From contig DVMO01000052.1 of assembly GCA_018714945.1 (NCBI GenBank), positions 1 to 39,843 on the forward strand: a stretch of 39,843 nucleotides of DNA, written 5' to 3'. Every line of letters starts with the position of its first letter. Position 1 is the first letter of the stretch. Origin of the DNA: Fimisoma avicola. GTDB taxonomy: Bacteria > Bacillota > Clostridia > Peptostreptococcales > Anaerovoracaceae. The notes beneath the pieces are model-generated. The model made no database searches and was not told the origin of the DNA. It saw only the letters and a program-made list of their open reading frames with translations. Shown here one piece after another: positions 7,763 through 15,620 of the stretch. The position numbers and the translations under genes were made by a program.

Positions 7763-8569
7763 TTAAGCATTTACAGCTATATCTTTTTCCGGAGCCGGTT
7801 CTTCGTAACCCATTCTTTTGGACAAGTCTTTTACTTCCTGTAAAACATCAGGTAAAATCTTAATAATGGCATCGTCTACAAAGCGGCTGTCGGGGCCGAC
7901 TATGCTCAGGCTTCCGACAACTTCCCCGTATTTTCCGAAAATGGGTACCCCCAGCGCATTGATCCGTTCGTCATACTCGCTGTGGCTGATATAATATCCG
8001 TTCTTTCGGATCTTCTTAAAATCAGCCTCAAGCTGTATGGGGTCGCTGACCGGATTCCCGGCCATTTTCTGGATCTGTATGCAGCGTCTGAGTTCCTCTT
8101 GCGGGAGATGTGCTGCGACAACCTTCCCGGTAGCTCCTTTTAACATAGGGATATCTGAATCCAAGACGCAGATGCATTTGAGCACATGCTGGCTTTCGAT
8201 CTTGGATATGCAGGCCATCCTTCCGTTATCATATTTACAGATAGACAGCGTCTCTCCGCTCAGTTTTGCCAATTTCTTCAGCGTAGGCTGCGATTCCCTT
8301 TTGAGAAAACCGTCGCTGTCGGTCAGCCTGCCGAGTCTTGCGATCTCAGCGCCAAGCCTGTATCTTCCGTCGTCTGTCATTTCCAAAAAACCCGCATTCC
8401 TTAGCGTGGCAAGTATACGGAAAGCGGTGCTCTTGTTGAGTTCCAGCCGTCTGGAAAATTCCATCAGAGAGATCTCCCGCATGCTGCCGCTGAAACATTG
8501 CAGAGCCCTGAGCGCTCTCTCCACTGAACGGATGTTATAATCGTTCATATCTCTGGTCTGGCGTTTCAT
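7763..8569 (-). CDS. IclR-family transcriptional regulator
   Basis: A 268-residue regulator with an N-terminal winged helix-turn-helix (about residues 14-75; EFSRRLELNKSTAFRILATL carries the recognition helix) and a C-terminal IclR effector-binding domain. It probably controls the catabolic cluster that follows in the same direction, with 39 nt separating it from the transporter gene. The ATG at 8569 sits 9 nt after AAGGAG; the GTG immediately before it (8572) is an equally possible start. A consensus promoter lies at 8602-8630. Its ligand is unknown, but IclR proteins commonly sense the substrate or an intermediate of the pathway beside them. Confidence 0.9.
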   Translation of the reverse strand: MKRQTRDMNDYNIRSVERALRALQCFSGSMREISLMEFSRRLELNKSTAFRILATLRNAGFLEMTDDGRYRLGAEIARLGRLTDSDGFLKRESQPTLKKLAKLSGETLSICKYDNGRMACISKIESQHVLKCICVLDSDIPMLKGATGKVVAAHLPQEELRRCIQIQKMAGNPVSDPIQLEADFKKIRKNGYYISHSEYDERINALGVPIFGKYGEVVGSLSIVGPDSRFVDDAIIKILPDVLQEVKDLSKRMGYEEPAPEKDIAVNA

Positions 8570-8601
8570 CACATAAAACTCCTTTTCCCTTTGTTACCTG
8601 T

Positions 8602-8630
8602 ATTATAGGAGTCTGTATGCCTGGAGTCAA
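8602..8630 (-). promoter_or_regulatory. Sigma-A promoter of the IclR gene and catabolic cluster
   Basis: On the minus strand TTGACT (8630-8625), a 17-nt spacer and a perfect TATAAT (8607-8602). It lies 33 nt upstream of the IclR start and is one of the best promoters in the window. Confidence 0.8.
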
Positions 8631-8645
8631 CATTTTTTTGGTTAT

Positions 8646-8658
8646 GTATACAGAATAC
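8646..8658. promoter_or_regulatory. GTATAC-centred candidate regulator site
   Basis: GTATACAGAATAC begins 15 nt upstream of the IclR -35 box. A similar GTATACAATATTC lies at 8769-8781. The shared GTATACA(g)AATA pattern near the promoter could be the IclR operator, but two copies are weak evidence. Confidence 0.3.
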
Positions 8659-8839
8659 TTGTGTATTTTATGTGATTTTAGCACTATTTTTGTGGCTTCT
8701 GGCTGTATTTTTTGCATTCTGCATAGGAAAACATTGGTTTTATTGTATGAAACTTACAGCGACGGTGTGTATACAATATTCTTTGTAAAAGAGAGGCGGA
8801 GCAAAACAAAAGGAACCCATAGGGCAGCAGGCAGGATCA

Positions 8840-8888
8840 CCCCTGTCTCTGGGATGCTGCAGCAGAAAGAGTCCCCTGTCTCTGGGAT
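8840..8888. repeat. 16-bp direct repeat, two copies
   Basis: CCCCTGTCTCTGGGAT occurs at 8840-8855 and again exactly at 8873-8888 (33-bp period). The unit has an imperfect CCC...GGG symmetry, like the short G/C-rich units around REP-type elements of Clostridia. Function unknown. Confidence 0.6.
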
Positions 8889-8897
8889 TCCACAACG

Positions 8898-8942
8898 AAA
8901 AAAAGGACACCGCCGTTCCCTTACGGGATCGATGATGTCCTT
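8898..8942 (-). terminator. Rho-independent terminator of the ribosomal operon
   Basis: Stem AAGGAC (8903-8908) pairs with GTCCTT (8937-8942) and encloses an inner TCCC/GGGA hairpin. On the minus strand it is followed by a run of seven T (8904-8898). It lies 18 nt after the rplQ stop. Confidence 0.85.
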
Positions 8943-8960
8943 CTATTATCTTTTCAGAAA

Positions 8961-9302
8961 CTATACCAGCTCCAGGAACACTACCTCGGCGTTGTCGCCC
9001 TGGCGAGGTCCCAGCTTGAGGATCCTTGTGTATCCGCCGTTTCTGTCTTCATATTTTGGCGCAATCTCGTCAAAGAGCTTGGTCACAACGCTCTCATCGA
9101 AGATAAAAGCAAGAGCCTGTCTTCTTGCGTGAAGGTCTCCGCGCTTTGCCAAAGTGATCAGTTTTTCTGCTTCTCTTCTGGCTTCCTTAGCTCTGCAGTC
9201 GGTGGTCTGGATCCTGCCCTCTCTGAACAGATCGGTAACAAGATTTCTGAGCATGGACTTCCTATGAGCTGAAGGTCTTCCCAGTTTTCTGTATCCTGGC
9301 AT
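8961..9302 (-). CDS. rplQ: 50S ribosomal protein L17
   Basis: 113 residues, a normal length for L17, which binds 23S rRNA near the peptide exit tunnel. The start MPGYRKLGRPSAHRKSMLRN and the LTLAKRGD-like core (ITLAKRGDLHARRQA) are diagnostic. It is the last gene of the operon, 24 nt after rpoA, and is followed by the terminator at 8898-8942. Final rpoA-rplQ order is the standard bacterial alpha-operon end. Confidence 0.98.
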   Translation of the reverse strand: MPGYRKLGRPSAHRKSMLRNLVTDLFREGRIQTTDCRAKEARREAEKLITLAKRGDLHARRQALAFIFDESVVTKLFDEIAPKYEDRNGGYTRILKLGPRQGDNAEVVFLELV

Positions 9303-9326
9303 TCTTAGATTCTCCTTTCCAGCGAA

Positions 9327-10271
9327 TTATTCATCGCTTGGCTTGAGGCCAAGTCCTAATTCTTCCAATTTAGCTTTTACTTCGTCAAGAGATTTCTTTC
9401 CAAGGTTCCTGACTTTCATCATGTCCTCTTCTGTCTTTTGAGTAAGCTCTTCTACCGTATTGATAGCGGCTCTCTTGAGGCAGTTGAAGGAGCGCACAGA
9501 AAGTTCAAGTTCTTCGATGGTCATCTCAAGAGCTTTTTCTTTCTGGTCTTCTTCTTTTTCTACCATGATCTCCATTGCGTCGGTGGTATCTGTAAGCTGG
9601 ATAAACAGGTTCAGGTGTTCCTGCATTATCTTTGCACCTATTGATACGCCTTCCTCAGGAGTGATGGAACCGTCAGTCCAGATCTCAAGAACAAGCCTGT
9701 CATAGTCTGTTACCTGTCCCACACGGGTGTTTTCAACGGTGAAGTTGACTTTTCTCACCGGCGTGTAAATGGAGTCTACAGGTATTACAGAAATCGGTGT
9801 GCTCTCGGTCTTGTTCTGCTCAGCCGGGACATATCCCCTGCCTCTTGCAAAGTTGATCTCCATTACGAGAGTAGCATTTTCTTCAAGAGTGGCGATATGA
9901 AGATCCTGATTGAATATCTCGATATCCGAATCGCCTATGATGTCGGCAGCAGTCACTTCTTTAGGGCCTACAGCATTGATTATGGCTCTCTTTGTATTTT
10001 CACCTTCTAATCTGACAGCAAGCTTCTTCAAGTTAAGTATGATCTCTGTGACATCTTCTTTTACTCCCGGTATTGTAGAAAACTCGTGAAGTATACCGTC
10101 GATCTTTACCGATGTAACGGCAGCTCCCGGCAGTGAGCTGAGAAGGATCCTTCTCAGAGCATTTCCGAGGGTTGTACCGTAGCCTCTTTCGAGAGGCTCC
10201 ACTACGAACTTACCGTAACATCCGTCTTCATCAATATATTTATTGATTGTTGGTTTTTCGATTTCTATCAC
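9327..10271 (-). CDS. rpoA: DNA-directed RNA polymerase subunit alpha
   Basis: 314 residues, full length. The N-terminal domain (about 1-230) that dimerises and nucleates polymerase assembly shows PLERGYGTTLGNALRRILL. The C-terminal domain (about 245-310) that binds UP elements and activators shows FNCLKRAAINTVEEL and RNLGKKSLDEVKAKL. The start is a GTG at 10271 with GGAGGG 6 nt upstream; no ATG fits. It lies between rpsD and rplQ as usual. An A/T-tract upstream element at the S10 promoter is a likely target of its C-terminal domain. Confidence 0.98.
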   Translation of the reverse strand: MIEIEKPTINKYIDEDGCYGKFVVEPLERGYGTTLGNALRRILLSSLPGAAVTSVKIDGILHEFSTIPGVKEDVTEIILNLKKLAVRLEGENTKRAIINAVGPKEVTAADIIGDSDIEIFNQDLHIATLEENATLVMEINFARGRGYVPAEQNKTESTPISVIPVDSIYTPVRKVNFTVENTRVGQVTDYDRLVLEIWTDGSITPEEGVSIGAKIMQEHLNLFIQLTDTTDAMEIMVEKEEDQKEKALEMTIEELELSVRSFNCLKRAAINTVEELTQKTEEDMMKVRNLGKKSLDEVKAKLEELGLGLKPSDE

Positions 10272-10327
10272 TCAAAACCCTCCCTTTCATTCCAAGTTTT
10301 GCCATTAACTTGCGCTGCTAAATGCTA

Positions 10328-10948
10328 TTACTTGGAATACAACTCGACGATCAGATGCTCTGCAATTGGAGTGTCTATGTCCTCTCTTCTTGGCATAGCA
10401 ACGACTTTACCTTCTAATTTTTCAACATCTACAGTCATCCATGAAGGAACTGTGATGGACATTTCTTTTATTTCTTTAAACTTAGGTGAGCTCTGGCTCT
10501 TTTCCTTTACCTTTATGACATCGCCGGCTTTTACTTCCATTGAAGGGATGTTTGCCTTCTTGCCGTTTACGGTAAAGTGTCCGTGAGTCACAAGCTGCCT
10601 TGCTTCTTTTCTTGAAGCGGCAAATCCCAGTCTGAACACTACATTATCAAGCCTTGTTTCAAGGGCGATCATCAGGTTTTCACCGGTCTGTCCCTTTTTA
10701 TTTTCAGCTTTTTCAAAAGTATTTCTGAACTGTGTCTCCGGAACACCATAGAATCTCTTGGCTTTCTGCTTTTCTCTCAGCTGCAGTCCGTATTCAGACT
10801 GCTTTTTCCTGGCCTGGCCATGCTGGCCCGGAGCATAGTTTCTTCTTTCGATTGCGCACTTGGTGCTGTAGCATCTTTCGCCCTTCAGGAAAAGTTTCTG
10901 ACCTTCTCTTCTGCACAGTTTGCAGTTTGCGTCTGTATATCTTGCCAT
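10328..10948 (-). CDS. rpsD: 30S ribosomal protein S4 (zinc-binding form)
   Basis: 206 residues. Primary 16S rRNA-binding protein, assembly initiator and, in many bacteria, translational repressor of the alpha operon. The N-terminus carries four cysteines (C9, C12, C26, C31), the zinc-binding C+ form. The S4 RNA-binding domain follows (about 95-155; LDNVVFRLGFAASRKEARQL). ATG 10948 has AGGAGG upstream. It follows rpsK by 19 nt. Confidence 0.98.
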   Translation of the reverse strand: MARYTDANCKLCRREGQKLFLKGERCYSTKCAIERRNYAPGQHGQARKKQSEYGLQLREKQKAKRFYGVPETQFRNTFEKAENKKGQTGENLMIALETRLDNVVFRLGFAASRKEARQLVTHGHFTVNGKKANIPSMEVKAGDVIKVKEKSQSSPKFKEIKEMSITVPSWMTVDVEKLEGKVVAMPRREDIDTPIAEHLIVELYSK

Positions 10949-10967
10949 TTAAAGTACTCCTCCTTTC

Positions 10968-11366
10968 TTAGACTCTTCTTCTCTTTGGCGGTCTGCATCC
11001 GTTATGCGGAATAGGCGTGATATCCTTGATCATGGTGATGTCAAGGCCGGCAGTCTGAAGAGCTCTGATAGCTGCTTCTCTTCCGGAGCCAGGACCCTTT
11101 ACATAAACTTCTACGGTTTTCAGACCATGTTCCATAGCGCCTTTAGCCGCTTCTTCTGCAGCCATCTGAGCCGCGAAAGGTGTGGACTTTCTTGATCCTT
11201 TAAATCCCAGGGAACCTGCGCTTGACCATGAAAGCGCATTTCCTTCCATATCTGTAAGAGTAACTAAGGTATTGTTAAAGGTGGATTGGATATGTGCCTG
11301 GCCTTTTTCAATGTTCTTGCGTTCTCTTCTCTTTTTTCTTACTGCTTTCTTGACAGTTTTAGCCAT
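10968..11366 (-). CDS. rpsK: 30S ribosomal protein S11
   Basis: 132 residues, S11 of the 30S platform. Recognised by HIQSTFNNTLVTLTDMEGNA, SAGSLGFKGSRKSTPFAAQ and the conserved basic tail DITPIPHNGCRPPKRRRV. Starts at ATG 11366 with GGAGG upstream, 18 nt after rpsM. Order rpsM-rpsK-rpsD-rpoA is the standard alpha operon. Confidence 0.98.
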   Translation of the reverse strand: MAKTVKKAVRKKRRERKNIEKGQAHIQSTFNNTLVTLTDMEGNALSWSSAGSLGFKGSRKSTPFAAQMAAEEAAKGAMEHGLKTVEVYVKGPGSGREAAIRALQTAGLDITMIKDITPIPHNGCRPPKRRRV

Positions 11367-11384
11367 TACTTCCTACCTCCTTCT

Positions 11385-11762
11385 TTACTTAGTCGCTTTT
11401 TTCTTTCTTCCAACGGTCTTCTTAGGACCTTTGCGGGTTCTCGCATTGGTCTTGGTGTTCTGACCTCTTACAGGCAGACCTCTTCTGTGTCTGATCCCTC
11501 TGTAACTTCCGATTTCCATAAGTCTCTTGATGTTCAAAGAAACTTCTCTTCTCAGATCACCTTCTACCATATATTCTGAATCGATGATCTTTCTGATTGC
11601 TCCGGCTTCATCCTCTGTCAGGTCTTTAACCCTTGTGTCCGGATTGATACCGGCCTTTTCGAGGATAGCTTTTGCAGTTGGTTTACCAATACCATAGATG
11701 TAGGTTAAACCGATTTCTACTCTTTTTTCTCTTGGTAAGTCAACACCGGCTATACGAGCCAT
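11385..11762 (-). CDS. rpsM: 30S ribosomal protein S13
   Basis: 125 residues, S13 of the 30S head that contacts the P-site tRNA and bridges to the 50S. Seen: MARIAGVDLPREKRVEIGLTYIYGIG, SYRGIRHRRGLPVRGQNTKTNART and a lysine-rich tail. ATG 11762 with AAGGAG 7 nt upstream. A 125-nt spacer containing a hairpin separates it from rpmJ, which is longer than most gaps in this operon. Confidence 0.98.
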   Translation of the reverse strand: MARIAGVDLPREKRVEIGLTYIYGIGKPTAKAILEKAGINPDTRVKDLTEDEAGAIRKIIDSEYMVEGDLRREVSLNIKRLMEIGSYRGIRHRRGLPVRGQNTKTNARTRKGPKKTVGRKKKATK

Positions 11763-11846
11763 ACTTTTTCTCCTTCCCCTATCTTCCGTCGCCTTTCCGG
11801 GAGCGATATAGACAGGATCTTAAATATTTTGCATAAGCCTTTATGA

Positions 11847-11870
11847 GAGACGGCCCCGGTGGTCCGTCTC
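11847..11870 (-). other. Hairpin in the rpmJ-rpsM spacer
   Basis: GAGACGG (11847-11853) and its inverse CCGTCTC (11864-11870) with a 10-nt loop form a stable stem in the 125-nt spacer upstream of rpsM. There is no T-run. Because S4 autoregulates the alpha operon at the rpsM leader in some bacteria, this could be part of a control or processing site. Confidence 0.4.
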
Positions 11871-11887
11871 AGGCAGTTTTGATATTA

Positions 11888-12001
11888 TCAACCTTGTTTC
11901 TGCTTGTGCTTAGGATTTTCGCAGATAACCATTACCTTGCCGTTTCTCTTGATGACTTTGCACTTTTCGCAGATAGGTTTTACAGAAGCTCTTACTTTCA
12001 T
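11888..12001 (-). CDS. rpmJ: 50S ribosomal protein L36 (zinc-binding form)
   Basis: A 37-residue protein starting MKVRASVKPICEKCKVIKR and ending in a KHKQKQG tail. C11, C14, C27 and H32 form the zinc site, so this is the C+ type of L36. The ATG at 12001 has AGGGAGGAG upstream. It lies 41 nt after infA, the usual infA-rpmJ-rpsM order. Confidence 0.97.
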   Translation of the reverse strand: MKVRASVKPICEKCKVIKRNGKVMVICENPKHKQKQG

Positions 12002-12042
12002 TTTAACTCCTCCCTACTGTCACGGCCGGAAGCCGTGAGTTA

Positions 12043-12261
12043 TTACTTATCTCTCCATATGATCCTGCCTCTTGTAAGATCATAAGGCGAAAGTTCGACC
12101 TTCACTTTATCTCCCGGCAGTATCCTTATATAGTTCATTCTTATTTTTCCAGAAATATGCGCGAGCACTTCAAAACCGTTATCAAGCTTTACCTTGAACA
12201 TAGCGTTTGGCTGAGCATCTACAACGGTTCCCATAGCTTCGATGACATCCTTCTTAGCCAT
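12043..12261 (-). CDS. infA: Translation initiation factor IF-1
   Basis: 72 residues, a single S1-type OB fold that binds the A site of the 30S subunit during initiation. Seen: MAKKDVIEAMGTVVDAQPNA, NGFEVLAHISGKIRMNYIRI and the terminal LTRGRIIWRDK typical of IF-1. ATG 12261 has AAAGGAG upstream. It follows map by 19 nt; the KOW-domain (L14e-like) gene that some clostridia carry between map and infA is absent. Confidence 0.98.
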   Translation of the reverse strand: MAKKDVIEAMGTVVDAQPNAMFKVKLDNGFEVLAHISGKIRMNYIRILPGDKVKVELSPYDLTRGRIIWRDK

Positions 12262-12280
12262 AAAAACATCTCCTTTTTAC

Positions 12281-13033
12281 CTACAAGGTAAGCAGCTGGG
12301 GCTCACCATCAGTTATTACAACAGTATTCTCATAATGGGCTGCCAGGCCGCCGTCTATGGTGACGGCTGTCCAGTCGTCTTCAAGCACATCTACTTCATA
12401 TGAGCCCTGAGTTATCATCGGCTCTATGGCCAATGTCATGCCCTGCTGAAGCCTGGGGCCTTTGCCGGGCTTTCCGTAGTTGGGGATCTGAGGATCTTCG
12501 TGCATGCTGCTTCCTATGCCGTGTCCCACAAAATCCCTGATCACTCCGAAGCCTTCGCCTTCGACAGTTTTCTGTATCGCGCTGGATATGTCTGAAAGCC
12601 TGTATCCTTCTCTGGCGAATTGTATCCCGTCAAAAAAGGCTTTGCGCGCCGTTTCTATCAGGCGGGACGCTGTCTTGCTTATCTGCCCCACCCCGTATGT
12701 CCTGGCCGCATCAGCCATATACCCGTGGTTCTCAACAACCAGGTCAAGACTGACTATGTCGCCTTCTTTGAGGAAGCGTTTGGCGCTCGGTATTCCGTGT
12801 ACCACTTCTTCGTTGATCGATACGCATATGCTTGCCGGATATCCGCAGTATCCCTTTTCGGAGGCTATCATGCCGTAAGCCTTTACGGTCTTTTCCACAA
12901 ACTGGTCTATTTCCAGAGTGGACATGCCCGGTCTGATCAGCCTCTCCAGTTCATTGAGGATATATCCGTTGACTTTGCCGGCCTCACGCATCAATTCGAT
13001 TTCCTGTTTTGATTTGATGATGATCATGCTCAT
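12281..13033 (-). CDS. map: Methionine aminopeptidase, type I
   Basis: 250 residues, type Ia length without extra N-terminal zinc domain. It removes the initiator methionine from nascent proteins. The catalytic set is complete: His79 and metal ligands Asp97, Asp108, His171 (in FVGHGIG), Glu204 (in AIEPM) and Glu235 (in HYENTVVI). The start ATG at 13033 overlaps the adk stop as ATGA, implying translational coupling; an alternative ATG lies two codons in. Order secY-adk-map-infA is standard in Bacillota. Confidence 0.97.
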   Translation of the reverse strand: MSMIIIKSKQEIELMREAGKVNGYILNELERLIRPGMSTLEIDQFVEKTVKAYGMIASEKGYCGYPASICVSINEEVVHGIPSAKRFLKEGDIVSLDLVVENHGYMADAARTYGVGQISKTASRLIETARKAFFDGIQFAREGYRLSDISSAIQKTVEGEGFGVIRDFVGHGIGSSMHEDPQIPNYGKPGKGPRLQQGMTLAIEPMITQGSYEVDVLEDDWTAVTIDGGLAAHYENTVVITDGEPQLLTL

Positions 13034-13677
13034 TCACCCAATGCTCTCACTATATCGGCAAAGACATTTTCAAGGCCGGTCGTTCCGTCGATGAGGACAA
13101 GATTTCCTGCCTTTTTGTAGTAATCTACAAGAGGTCTTGTCTGTTCTTCGTAAACCTCGATCCTGTTTGCCGCTGTTTCGGCGTTGTCATCGTCTCTCTG
13201 AATAAGAGGGCCCCCGCATATGTCACAGACACCTTCTTTTTTAGGAGGGATGTTTACTATATGGTAACTTGCTCCGCACTTTTTGCATACCCGCCGTCCT
13301 GTCAGCCTTATCATCAGTTCTTCTTTTCCGACAGATATATCCACGACCTTGTCGATCTTGCTGTTATGTGCTTCAAGAAACTCATCCAGCTTTTCAGCCT
13401 GATATACTGTTCTTGGAAAACCGTCCAGCAGGAAACCGTTTTTACAGTCGTCCTCCAGAAGTCTTGCAGTAGCGATGGCTATCACAAGGTCGTCGGGAAC
13501 AAGCTCACCTTTGTTCATATATTCCTGGGCTTTTTTGCCAAGTTCTGTTCCTTTTTTGATATTCTCTCTGAAGATATCTCCGGTGGAAATATGAGGTATC
13601 CCATATTTCTCGACAATCTTAACCGCCTGGGTGCCTTTACCTGCCCCCGGAGGTCCCAGCAATATGGTTCTAAGCAT
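13030..13677 (-). CDS. adk: Adenylate kinase, zinc-lid form
   Basis: 215 residues. Catalyses ATP + AMP to 2 ADP. The P-loop GPPGAGKGT (8-16), the AMP-binding DGFPRT (85-90) and the LID region are seen. The LID carries C131, C134, C151 and C154, the structural zinc site of Gram-positive adenylate kinases. The ATG at 13677 is chosen because AGGAG lies 9 nt upstream of it; the in-frame ATG three codons earlier touches the AGGAG directly and has no spacing. Ends in an ATGA overlap with map. Confidence 0.96.
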   Translation of the reverse strand: MLRTILLGPPGAGKGTQAVKIVEKYGIPHISTGDIFRENIKKGTELGKKAQEYMNKGELVPDDLVIAIATARLLEDDCKNGFLLDGFPRTVYQAEKLDEFLEAHNSKIDKVVDISVGKEELMIRLTGRRVCKKCGASYHIVNIPPKKEGVCDICGGPLIQRDDDNAETAANRIEVYEEQTRPLVDYYKKAGNLVLIDGTTGLENVFADIVRALGE

Positions 13678-13689
13678 TTTACTCATCTC

Positions 13690-14970
13690 CTATTTAAGAA
13701 ATCCCTGATAGTTTCTCATGAGCATCTGATTATCCAGAGCTCTTACCGTCTCCAGAGCTACGCCTACGGCGATGAGCAGTGATGTTCCGCCGAACTGTAT
13801 GTTCAGTGAAGTCAGCACACTTATGATCGTAGGCATGGTAGCGATTATAGCCAGGAAAATCGCGCCTACTATAGTTATCCTCGACATAACTTTCTGTAAA
13901 TAATCCTCTGTGGCCTTGCCCGGTCTTATACCCGGTATGAAGCCGCCGTTGGCTTTCATATTGTCTGCCACATCCTTAGGATTAAATGTTACTCCGGCAT
14001 AGAAGTATGTGAACGCTATGATGAGTATCACATTTAAAACTCCATAAATCCACACTCCCGGATTTCCGGCAGGTGAAAGCCATTTGGTCACCCATTCGGT
14101 AAACCCGGTATTAGGGAAGAAGTATGTTATTGTCAGCGGGAACTGGAGCAGTGAAAGGGCGAAGATGATAGGGATTACACCCGACTGGTTCACCTTCATA
14201 GGAATGTGGGTGGACTGACCTCCGTACATCTTTCTTCCTACCACTCTCTTGGCATACTGGACCGGTATCCTTCTCTGGCCCTCCTGGATCATTACAACAC
14301 CAGCTACTACCAGGACCGCTACGACCACCAGGATGATGAGAGTAACAACAGATATCGCTCCGTCCTGGAGGCTGGTCCACAGGCTTCTGATCCCGCTCGG
14401 TATCCTTGCTACTATGCCGGCGAAGATTATCAGCGAAATACCGTTTCCGATACCCTTATCATTGATCTGCTCGCCCAGCCACATGAGGAAAGCTGTTCCT
14501 GCTGTAAGCACCAGTATTATCACTATGACAGAAAATACGCTGTCATCAACGATGGCGTCTCTGAACAGTCCGATGGTAAGTCCGACCGCCTGTATCAGTC
14601 CCAGCACCACCGTCATATATCTGGTTATCTGCACCATCTTTTTGCGGCCCTCCGTACCTTCCTGCGCCAGCCGCTGGAAATACGGGAACGCCATTGACAG
14701 CAGGTTCACTACGATAGATGCTGTGATATATGGAGTTATGCTCAGCGCAAATATCGTAAAGTTGCTGAAAGCGCCGCCTGAAAAAAGGTCAAACAGGTCG
14801 AACAGTCCCGCTTCACTTGTAAACATCTGTGACAGGATGTCACGGTTGATGTTAGGGACCGGTATGTTGGACCCGATACGGAAGATGATGAGCATCATCA
14901 GGGTAAATAACATTTTTGACCTGATCTCGGCGACCTTCCAGGCCTGAGAAACCGTCTTTAGCATGCCCAT
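13690..14970 (-). CDS. secY: Preprotein translocase subunit SecY
   Basis: 426 residues with about ten transmembrane segments, the channel subunit of the Sec translocon in the cytoplasmic membrane. Seen: FRIGSNIPVPNIN near the N-terminus, the GIGNGISLIIFAGI loop and FNPKDVADNMKANGGFIPGIRPG, all SecY signatures. The gene starts 1 nt after the rplO stop, with GAGGTGA upstream of ATG 14970. It closes the spc part of the operon before adk and map. Confidence 0.98.
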   Translation of the reverse strand: MGMLKTVSQAWKVAEIRSKMLFTLMMLIIFRIGSNIPVPNINRDILSQMFTSEAGLFDLFDLFSGGAFSNFTIFALSITPYITASIVVNLLSMAFPYFQRLAQEGTEGRKKMVQITRYMTVVLGLIQAVGLTIGLFRDAIVDDSVFSVIVIILVLTAGTAFLMWLGEQINDKGIGNGISLIIFAGIVARIPSGIRSLWTSLQDGAISVVTLIILVVVAVLVVAGVVMIQEGQRRIPVQYAKRVVGRKMYGGQSTHIPMKVNQSGVIPIIFALSLLQFPLTITYFFPNTGFTEWVTKWLSPAGNPGVWIYGVLNVILIIAFTYFYAGVTFNPKDVADNMKANGGFIPGIRPGKATEDYLQKVMSRITIVGAIFLAIIATMPTIISVLTSLNIQFGGTSLLIAVGVALETVRALDNQMLMRNYQGFLK

Positions 14971-14971
14971 A

Positions 14972-15412
14972 CTAGATCACCTCAGCCTTTCCTCCTGCAG
15001 CTTCGATCTTTTCTACCGCGCTCTTGCTGAATTTATCGGCCTTAACAGTCAAAGCGACTTTCAGTTCTCCCTGTCCCAGGATCTTTATGCCGTCTTTTAC
15101 CTGTTTCAGCATACCTGTTTCTTCCAAAAGGTTCTGTGTTACCTCTGTTCCTGCTTCAAATCTGTTGAGATCTTCCACATTAACGATAGAATATTCTTTT
15201 GCCCAGATGTTGGTAAATCCTCTCTTAGGCAGTCTTCTGTACAAAGGCATCTGTCCGCCTTCAAAGCCCAGACGAACGCCGCCGCCTGATCTTGAGTTCT
15301 GGCCGTTCATACCTCTTCCGGCAGTTTTACCCTGTCCGGTTGCTGTACCGCGGCCTTTTCTCTTAGGTGCCTTTGTCGCACCCTTAGGCGCATGTAATTC
15401 GTGTAATTTCAT
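14972..15412 (-). CDS. rplO: 50S ribosomal protein L15
   Basis: 146 residues, L15 of the 50S subunit. Seen: MKLHELHAPKGATKAPKRKGRG, the glycine-rich GQGKTAGRGMNGQNSRSGGG and GFEGGQMPLYRRLPKRGF, all diagnostic. Two adjacent ATGs exist; the second (15412) is preferred because it is 7 nt from GGAGG while the first is only 4 nt away. Precedes secY as expected. Confidence 0.97.
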   Translation of the reverse strand: MKLHELHAPKGATKAPKRKGRGTATGQGKTAGRGMNGQNSRSGGGVRLGFEGGQMPLYRRLPKRGFTNIWAKEYSIVNVEDLNRFEAGTEVTQNLLEETGMLKQVKDGIKILGQGELKVALTVKADKFSKSAVEKIEAAGGKAEVI

Positions 15413-15424
15413 CATGGCACCTCC

Positions 15425-15607
15425 TTAAATTTCTTCTACTGTAACAAGATGCGCTACCTTGGCTACTGCACCGCGGGTCTGCGGAGTGTCGGCCAGTTCT
15501 ACTGAATGGTGCATCTTTTTGAGCCCAAGCGCTTCAACGACTTTCTTCTGCTTAGGAGAAGCGCCGATAGTGCTCTTTGTCAAAGTGATCTTGATCATTT
15601 TTGCCAT
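15425..15607 (-). CDS. rpmD: 50S ribosomal protein L30
   Basis: 60 residues, the short bacterial L30. Seen: KITLTKSTIGASPKQKKVVEA, LGLKKMHHSVELADTPQTRG. AGGAGG lies 10 nt before ATG 15607. It is between rpsE and rplO in the conserved spc order. Confidence 0.97.
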   Translation of the reverse strand: MAKMIKITLTKSTIGASPKQKKVVEALGLKKMHHSVELADTPQTRGAVAKVAHLVTVEEI

Positions 15608-15620
15608 TTCGAGTGTCCTC

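Larger units (their letters stand above)
8570..8960. other. 391-base gene-free interval between iclR-type gene and rplQ
   Basis: It holds, from left to right, the IclR promoter (8602-8630), two GTATAC-centred sites, a 16-bp direct repeat (8840-8888) and the terminator of the ribosomal operon (8898-8942). Open frames here overlap these signals and lack ribosome binding sites; I see no gene. Confidence 0.7.

Noticed and set aside
8840..8888. CRISPR-like direct repeat
   Set aside because: Only two 16-bp units with a 17-bp spacer and no cas genes; far below an array.
14249..14947. 232-residue plus-strand open frame
   Set aside because: Antisense shadow of secY, produced by the third-base GC pattern of the real gene.
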